Assembly (NCBI GenBank): GCA_902490305.1 | Contig: CABUDI010000010.1 | Coordinates: 1-62,116, forward strand | DNA length: 62,116 nucleotides | Source of the DNA: an uncultured Collinsella sp. | Lineage (GTDB): Bacteria > Actinomycetota > Coriobacteriia > Coriobacteriales > Coriobacteriaceae | Direction: 5' to 3' | Shown here: positions 56,980-62,116 of the stretch, one piece after another | Layout: every line of letters starts with the position of its first letter | Position numbering within the stretch: the first letter of the stretch is position 1 | Notes under the pieces: generated by a model | Told to the model about the DNA's origin: nothing | The model's database searches: none | The model's input: only the letters and a program-made list of their open reading frames with translations | Translations under genes and position numbers: made by a program

Positions 56980-58635
56980 CTAGGCAACCTTATCGAGCTT
57001 AAGCAGGTCGCTGCGCTCGGCCGCCGCTTCCTTCGCGCTCTTCCACTGATTAAGCGCCAGATCGATCTCGGAACAGCCTTCCTGGATGCGTTTGGAGTAT
57101 TTGGCCTCAATCTCTTCTGCCTCCGCAGTGCGCTGCTTGCCCGAGAGGCTCGTCTTTACTAGACAATAGCCAGCCCCCGCAAGTAGCAGAATGCCAATAA
57201 CCTGGTTTACAAACGCAAAGAAAGCTACTCCCAAAACAGCGAGGACAACGGCCGCTATCTTGTAGCTCTTGTTGCCCTTCGCAACCCTGACATCAAGCTC
57301 AGCGAGCTCCTTTTTCTTCTCTTCACCGACATAGCGAACATAATCGCCGCGCAGCGCATTGCCCTCATCGCCGGTAACCGCCCTGCTTGTCCATCCGTCG
57401 AAGTCAAGGGTGATCGCCTGCGGAAATTCGGGGATATCGCTCTTGCGATACCGGTTGAAACCACCGTTGATATAGGAACCCAAAAACTGAATTGCAGTCT
57501 TCTTCTTATGCACATCCACAGACGCACTCTGGTCGCGCATCGAGCGTGTCATCTGGTCGATGATGTTCATCGTCTGCTGACGCTTCTCATCGCGGCGACG
57601 ATTGACGAGCTCTCGGGCGCGCTCCACGTCTCCGCCAAATGCCTTGACCGCAAGAAGATACTCCTCCTGGCGGCGCAAATTTCGCTCCTTGGAGTCATCG
57701 GAGTTAACGAGCTCCATCAAATGCCTGTCAACCTGCTCGGCAAGCGTCCTCTCGTCAACATCAGAAGCTCTGAGGTCGGCGAAGTCATTGGAGATGCTCT
57801 CGATTGCCTCGACTTTACCGAGATACTTATTGATGTAGTCAAACTCCTTGACCACCACCTTGAGCGCCGGATATCTCGAGCTCATATCCTCCTCGTAGCC
57901 GGTAAAGTACTCCGCCCATGACTCTGACTGCTCATTCTCGAACTCAGGGCTCTGATTTCTGATCTGCTCGATCCAACCCGCCATATAGTCGTCGCACAGG
58001 TGCTTTTCGTCGGTTCCGAAGATGCCGTTGATATAGGCATCGATGTAGACCATCGCATCGGCATCGATGCGGGCGGCGTTTTGCGTCGAGAAGTAGCGCG
58101 CTAGCCATTCGTAGCACGTAGCCGTGCGGTTATTACGTCTGCAGATCAGAGCCATCGCAAGCGACGTGTGCTCGTTGTCACGTTTGACAGCCTCGCGTAT
58201 TGCGCGCTCTGCAAGATCTCGGTTGTTGTTGATCCATGCCGCAAGGGCAACCAGGACAGGTGCCAGCCAGTAGTCCGGGGTAGAGATCATTAACTCCTCG
58301 GAGACCGTCGAAATCGTCGCCTTGCGCACGAGCGCTGCATCGGTTGCCTGGAGAATACCGACCATGGTGTTTCGAACCACCGAGTAGTTGCCGAACTTCT
58401 TGTCCATCTCCTGCCGGACGCTCACGAGCTCCGTAGTCGCCTGCTCAAGTGCGGCGGTACGACGCTGCTCGAGCATCATCTCGAGAAAGTCCTTTCGGAG
58501 CTTTTTAAGGTCCTTCCGCACTTCCTCCATTTGGGATTCGACCTTATCGACCTTCGTGGTCATCTGGTCAACTTTAGTTCCAATAGCGGCGATCCTGCGC
58601 TCGATAAGGGCAGTATCTAATCCCGAATCACTCAT
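56980..58635 (-). CDS. Coiled-coil protein with two C-terminal membrane helices, SPFH locus
   Basis: 551 residues. A heptad-type coiled coil spans about 10-90 (KVDQMTTKVDKVESQMEEVR). A helical region of about 90-440 has no recognised family; its segment 125-215 is suggestive of TPR-like pairs. Two adjacent membrane helices (459-493) form a hairpin, and a charged helical tail ends the protein. AAGGTGG precedes the ATG at 58635; a GTG three codons earlier is possible. The gene follows the zinc-ribbon gene by 72 bp. The coiled-coil region might substitute for the absent PspA, but this is speculation. Confidence 0.72.
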   Translation of the reverse strand: MSDSGLDTALIERRIAAIGTKVDQMTTKVDKVESQMEEVRKDLKKLRKDFLEMMLEQRRTAALEQATTELVSVRQEMDKKFGNYSVVRNTMVGILQATDAALVRKATISTVSEELMISTPDYWLAPVLVALAAWINNNRDLAERAIREAVKRDNEHTSLAMALICRRNNRTATCYEWLARYFSTQNAARIDADAMVYIDAYINGIFGTDEKHLCDDYMAGWIEQIRNQSPEFENEQSESWAEYFTGYEEDMSSRYPALKVVVKEFDYINKYLGKVEAIESISNDFADLRASDVDERTLAEQVDRHLMELVNSDDSKERNLRRQEEYLLAVKAFGGDVERARELVNRRRDEKRQQTMNIIDQMTRSMRDQSASVDVHKKKTAIQFLGSYINGGFNRYRKSDIPEFPQAITLDFDGWTSRAVTGDEGNALRGDYVRYVGEEKKKELAELDVRVAKGNKSYKIAAVVLAVLGVAFFAFVNQVIGILLLAGAGYCLVKTSLSGKQRTAEAEEIEAKYSKRIQEGCSEIDLALNQWKSAKEAAAERSDLLKLDKVA

Positions 58636-58707
58636 CTGTACCACCTTTCAGTTTGTACCGTTTAGATCATCCAATAGCTTTAAGCGAGCAAGCGCCCGCC
58701 ATCTGCT

Positions 58708-59514
58708 TTATTGAGAGGCCATGCTTCGGTATTGCTCGGACACCTGCTGATAGGCCACAAGAAACTTCTGCTTGTATTGGCTTGCCTTCATCGAATTGAC
58801 GATGCGCCCGACTGGCTCCACATAGTGTTCGAAAAAGTACGAAGTCCTTCTTCGTAACGCAAACGAACCAGTTTTATAGGGGGACCCGGGGTTCTCTCTA
58901 ATGCCCTTGAGTAGTGCGAGACACGTTTTGGGTATATTGCAGTTGGCGGCAATATCTTGATAGAAACTCTCCCGCTCTGCAGTCATAAAGTCTTCCGAAG
59001 CATACCGTGCTATGCAGAACGGGCACACAGCATCGATAAAGTTCTCAAGTCGAGACCGATCCGCCATGCTCTGCATATTGGCGACCACGAGCGATACCAT
59101 CTGAATCTCAAAGTCACGCATGTTGTAGAGCGTCGACTCAAACAAGTCGATCAAGTCACGCACTTCGTCATATTCGAGAGGGATATCTTCGGCCCTTTTA
59201 AAGAAAACCGTCATCGAACCCGAAAGACCTTCGCAAAACTCATCGCAGTACGCAACCATAAACTGTGCCGCCGCGTTGTCTTGCATCATATTGAGCACGT
59301 CTGCGGCAAATTTGCGGGCCTCCGGGAAGTTGCCGCCCTTAAAAAACTTGATGGCATTGTCCTTGGCAAACGCGATTTTGCCCGTGGCCCCCAGACGCGC
59401 CCGCGAATAGTACATCTCGCGACCGCACTGGTTGCAATGAACCTTTCGAGTTGCGGGGTCAAATTCGACATCGGTGCTGCCGCAGCCCTCGCAAGTTATT
59501 CCGTTGATTTCCAA
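58708..59514 (-). CDS. TFIIB-like zinc-ribbon protein, SPFH locus
   Basis: 268 residues. The N-terminal zinc ribbon has C8-x2-C11 and C27-x2-C30 (CEGCG, CNQCG), followed by a helical region (about 50-270) with no named domain. Another Cys pair, CPFC, occurs near residue 169. I chose the TTG at 59514 because GGGGGA lies 5 bp before it and no ATG exists nearby; a TTG six codons upstream lacks a ribosome site. The zinc ribbon resembles Bacillus subtilis YdjG, whose partners are a membrane protein and an SPFH protein, as here. Confidence 0.75.
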   Translation of the reverse strand: MEINGITCEGCGSTDVEFDPATRKVHCNQCGREMYYSRARLGATGKIAFAKDNAIKFFKGGNFPEARKFAADVLNMMQDNAAAQFMVAYCDEFCEGLSGSMTVFFKRAEDIPLEYDEVRDLIDLFESTLYNMRDFEIQMVSLVVANMQSMADRSRLENFIDAVCPFCIARYASEDFMTAERESFYQDIAANCNIPKTCLALLKGIRENPGSPYKTGSFALRRRTSYFFEHYVEPVGRIVNSMKASQYKQKFLVAYQQVSEQYRSMASQ

Positions 59515-59568
59515 TAGCTTCCCCCACTTCAACCATCAAAGTGCCCTGGCAAAAAGCAGCACGAGCCC

Positions 59569-60270
59569 TTATTTGACAGCGGTCAGCGCCGCATTGCGCT
59601 TTTTCCAGATATTGCGCGCATCATGGACAAGGCCAACCGTAACATCTGCCGGCTCATCGGCACTCATGGAATTCGAGACCGCCTCAAGCGCGGCGGAGAA
59701 CTGTCGCTCGATCTCTTGAACATGGGGCTGCGACATGTTGGAACTAAAGGAGATGTCATCCTTGAGCGCTTTGAGTTCGGCTTTAACCTGAGCGTCCTCC
59801 GCTACGGCAAGAAGCTGCCCCACACACAATCCGAACTGCGCCGTTTGAACCGTCTTTGCGGCGACGGCGGCAACCTTTTGGTCTGCCCGGCGGGCATAGG
59901 AGCCAAGACCCATCTGCACAAGGACAAGCACAACGAGAAGAGCAACGTTTGCGACAACCGGGATCGTGCTGCCGCCCCACCCATACGCCACAAACGCAAA
60001 GTACGTATTGGCAAGAAGGGCAACAACAAAATAGGCGCAGCTGAATGCAATCGGCAAATAATGGATTTCGGTCGTGCTTTTGACCGTGGACTGCTTATCG
60101 GACATGGTAGCCGAAATCGAAGCCACCGCAAAAGCCAAAACCCCAAAGCCAAGCGACATAGCAAAGACGATAGGGTTCATCAGCGCGTTATGGCAGACAA
60201 ACATAATTACAAGCCACGCCACCAAGACGATTGCCTCGCCTAAAATGACACGTTTAACAGAACCGTTCAT
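59569..60270 (-). CDS. Four-span membrane protein, SPFH locus
   Basis: 233 residues with hydrophobic spans at about 8-28, 30-52, 70-92 and 100-123, then a soluble helical tail of about 110 residues. No family was recognised. AAGGAGAAACAAAG precedes the ATG. It begins 12 bp after the SPFH gene stop and precedes the zinc-ribbon gene. By position it corresponds to YdjH of the YdjGHI module, but sequence similarity was not assessed. Confidence 0.78.
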   Translation of the reverse strand: MNGSVKRVILGEAIVLVAWLVIMFVCHNALMNPIVFAMSLGFGVLAFAVASISATMSDKQSTVKSTTEIHYLPIAFSCAYFVVALLANTYFAFVAYGWGGSTIPVVANVALLVVLVLVQMGLGSYARRADQKVAAVAAKTVQTAQFGLCVGQLLAVAEDAQVKAELKALKDDISFSSNMSQPHVQEIERQFSAALEAVSNSMSADEPADVTVGLVHDARNIWKKRNAALTAVK

Positions 60271-60282
60271 CTTTGTTTCTCC

Positions 60283-61659
60283 TTATTGGATCTTAGTTCC
60301 ACAATCGGGGCAGAATTTGGTCCCTTCGGGCAACTCGGCTCCGCAGCTCGGACACCTTGGCGAGGTCAACCGGTTCCCGCACTCAAGGCAGAACTTGGCA
60401 CCGACCGGGTTAAGATGCCCACACGCCAAACACGCAACACCCTGCTCGAACTTTTGTCCGCATTCCAGGCAGAACTTAGCACCCATCGGATTAACGTTTC
60501 CGCAACTGGGACATACGGGACCGTTTTGCATACCTGCGGACGCGGAAGCCGTTCCAACCATGGGAGCAACAGCGCCCATGGTCTGGTTGGCCAAGTTGGA
60601 GAAGCCGGCTCCAAATGCACCGCCCATGCCAACGCCCATGCCGAGTCCCATACCGGCTCCCATGAGGCCCGATGCGGCACTCCCCTCATTGCCCGCAGCA
60701 CTCTCCATTACGTCCATGCCGCGCTCCTGCTGATAGTTGTAGCCTTCGCGCGCACGCTTCCTGGCAAGTGCCTCGGACTCGATGTCCATCTGGGCAGCGT
60801 TACCCTGTGCCTCGAGAATGCTCCGCTTACGCTGGATCTTCATCTCGTTGATGGCGGCAAGGTCCTCTTCGAAGGGCTTGATGCTGTTGAACGAGAAGTT
60901 ATCGAGTGTGAGACCAAACTCATCGAAATAGTTAACGAGCTTGCCCTGCATCTGAGACGAGAAGTCGCTCAGATGCGTCGCAATTTTAAGAACGGAAACC
61001 TCCTGGTCAACAATCGCCTTGGCAAGCAGGTCAGGAACATACTCAAGGATTTTTGCCCGCATAAAGGAAGTAAGTTCTTCTCGCGTATAGCGATCTCGCG
61101 TGCCCACGACCTTAACGAGGAACTTCCTCACCTGAATGGGAACCAGGCTCGAGTCATTCTGCTCGATATGTGCGCCAAACAAACCGAAGGCGCGAACATG
61201 AACGTTGACGTCGTCCTCAGGGTCTTGGACGATGATGGGCTCGGTCGTGCCCCAGCGCAGCTCGTTCATGTAGTTAGCATTGATAAAGTACACAACGGAA
61301 TGGAACGCCGAGCTACCGCCGGTAAGCGAATGGGCGGCATTGCGAAACGGGGCGAATCGGCTGTCTCCCGTGTCGAGCTTGATCTTGCACGGACCGACAA
61401 ACACGCTTACCTGAGAATCGCCGGCACCCGTAGCGTCAGTAGAACTGCCCGCCCCCATATTGTTGGTAAAAACGGCAATCTGCGATTGCGCAACCTGAAG
61501 ATAGGACCCGTTGGGAAAATCCTCGTAGGGATAGCGGAATGAGACAAGCGAGGCATCTTCGTCGTTGCCAGGCTCCCATTTGATATTGTCGACAGAAAAG
61601 GCACCGAGAATTCCGCTGTGCTTTTCTTCCTTTTCGTTATCGCTATGGAACAGTGACAT
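60283..61659 (-). CDS. SPFH-domain protein with three C-terminal zinc ribbons (YdjI-like)
   Basis: 458 residues. The SPFH/virion-core-like domain covers about 25-290 (WEPGNDEDASLVSFRYPYED, KFLVKVVGTRDRYTREELTSF). A helix rich in Arg/Ala/Glu, a Gly/Met-rich linker (GLMGAGMGLGMGVGMGG) and three CxxC...CxxC zinc ribbons (CPSCGNVNPMGAKFCLECG and two variants) follow. AAAGGAATCAGC precedes the ATG at 61659. It is the first gene of the operon. SPFH proteins form membrane-associated rings that organise microdomains, and B. subtilis YdjI is recruited together with PspA. No PspA gene is present in this cluster. Confidence 0.85.
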   Translation of the reverse strand: MSLFHSDNEKEEKHSGILGAFSVDNIKWEPGNDEDASLVSFRYPYEDFPNGSYLQVAQSQIAVFTNNMGAGSSTDATGAGDSQVSVFVGPCKIKLDTGDSRFAPFRNAAHSLTGGSSAFHSVVYFINANYMNELRWGTTEPIIVQDPEDDVNVHVRAFGLFGAHIEQNDSSLVPIQVRKFLVKVVGTRDRYTREELTSFMRAKILEYVPDLLAKAIVDQEVSVLKIATHLSDFSSQMQGKLVNYFDEFGLTLDNFSFNSIKPFEEDLAAINEMKIQRKRSILEAQGNAAQMDIESEALARKRAREGYNYQQERGMDVMESAAGNEGSAASGLMGAGMGLGMGVGMGGAFGAGFSNLANQTMGAVAPMVGTASASAGMQNGPVCPSCGNVNPMGAKFCLECGQKFEQGVACLACGHLNPVGAKFCLECGNRLTSPRCPSCGAELPEGTKFCPDCGTKIQ

Positions 61660-61854
61660 GCTGATTCCTTTCGTTAATCCCAAACCACGCGTTCCGCGTG
61701 TCTAATAAATTGCGAACTGCCGAGTCGACAGGCGCATCGAAAGCCTGTGCGCCTCAATCTGTCCCCAACTTAGCTTGGCTAATTATAGCCCTCAAGTCAT
61801 CTCATTTAGCCACCCCCGATGAGCGGTAATAATGTCGCACCTTTGGTCAACTGA

Positions 61855-61944
61855 CGAAGAACCGGGAGGGTTCGAACCCCAGATACCCTTTTGGGGCATA
61901 CCCGCTTAGCGGGCGAGTGCCTTCGGCCTCTCGGTCAGCTCTTC
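61855..61944 (-). tRNA. tRNA-Ser (GCU)
   Basis: 90-nt class II tRNA with a long variable arm. The acceptor stem GAAGAGC pairs with GTTCTTC (one G-U). The anticodon loop CCGCTAA (anticodon GCT) is closed by CTCGC/GCGGG; the variable arm is followed by GGGGTTCGAACCCTCC-type T-arm sequence. CCA is not encoded. Confidence 0.93.
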
Positions 61945-62084
61945 GTAACGGCCGTTTTAGCCGTAACTAAACTCGTCGGATGGAACAAGGGGAAAGGTAT
62001 AGGCTCTGTTAGACCAGGATTGACATACATGTATCCCCACGGTGCCATATCGTTGACCCCATAGACCGCGATGATGGGGGCAGC

Positions 62085-62116
62085 ATGAACGCCGAAGACC
62101 TGGTCCTCAACTTCAA
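62085..62116 (+). CDS. Possible gene start truncated by the window end
   Basis: ATG followed by ten codons (MNAEDLVLNF), with GGGGGCAGC just before it, remains open to the window end. The fragment is too short to identify. Confidence 0.35.
   Translation, partial: MNAEDLVLNF

Larger units (their letters stand above)
61660..62116. other. Right-end intergenic region
   Basis: It contains the promoter side of the SPFH operon, tRNA-Ser, a short palindrome just upstream of the tRNA (GGCCGTTTTAGCCGT, about 61950-61964), and a possible plus-strand gene start at 62085. TTGACA at 62020-62025 may be the -35 box for that gene, with CCATAT about 19 bp downstream as a weak -10 candidate. Confidence 0.5.

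Overview
The window looks like a piece of a Collinsella-type chromosome (Actinomycetota, Coriobacteriia). The support is indirect but consistent: high GC, a multi-membrane-span LuxR-type regulator of the kind that is expanded in Coriobacteriia, an Ech-like group 4 hydrogenase, NfnAB, large wall-anchored surface proteins, and many palindromic intergenic repeats. The species is inferred, not shown.

Layout. 84-2459 is a complete IS21-family insertion sequence with a 4-bp target duplication. 3082-10353 (minus) encodes a giant LPTTG-anchored adhesin with a von Willebrand A domain and 13 pilin-type isopeptide domains. 11083-16709 (minus) is a five-gene Ech-like hydrogenase operon in which the antiporter-like and NuoH-like membrane subunits are one polypeptide. 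After a lone HTH protein and an Old Yellow Enzyme-type reductase come a five-hairpin repeat array, tRNA-fMet and coaX. 21808-25084 (minus) is sir2, a folP-folK fusion and a degenerate biotin-ligase-like gene; xth follows on the plus strand. 26538-29786 (minus) is an ECF transporter (T, fused A-A', S). 29986-36029 (plus) holds glmU, prs, pth and nfnAB.

36342-48744 is a surface-protein island: three minus-strand genes ending in LA(S/A)TGD sorting signals, and a divergent LuxR-type membrane regulator. All three surface genes carry the same bipartite upstream element (GGTTC-N8-GAACC-N8-TACCTGCG on the plus strand) at a conserved distance from the start codon; the one exception is explained by a hairpin repeat inserted in the leader. 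This local regulon is the strongest candidate for an undescribed system. 49109-54933 (minus) contains a cytidylate-kinase-like gene, a polar amino acid ABC operon, a YqeY-like gene and a parvulin foldase. 55121-56462 has an orphan PTS EIIA and a RelB-like/PIN toxin-antitoxin pair. 56747-61659 (minus) is a five-gene locus with an SPFH/zinc-ribbon protein, a four-span membrane protein, a TFIIB-like zinc-ribbon protein, a coiled-coil membrane protein and a small acidic protein. It recalls the Bacillus YdjGHI module but has no PspA. tRNA-Ser(GCU) closes the window.

Intergenic DNA is unusually structured: three islands built from 158-bp and 154-bp palindromes that share a core but differ in their arms, eleven copies of an ATCTGTAACA hairpin, five copies of a GGGGACAGG-containing hairpin, and several other inverted repeats. 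No replication origin, prophage or CRISPR array was seen.
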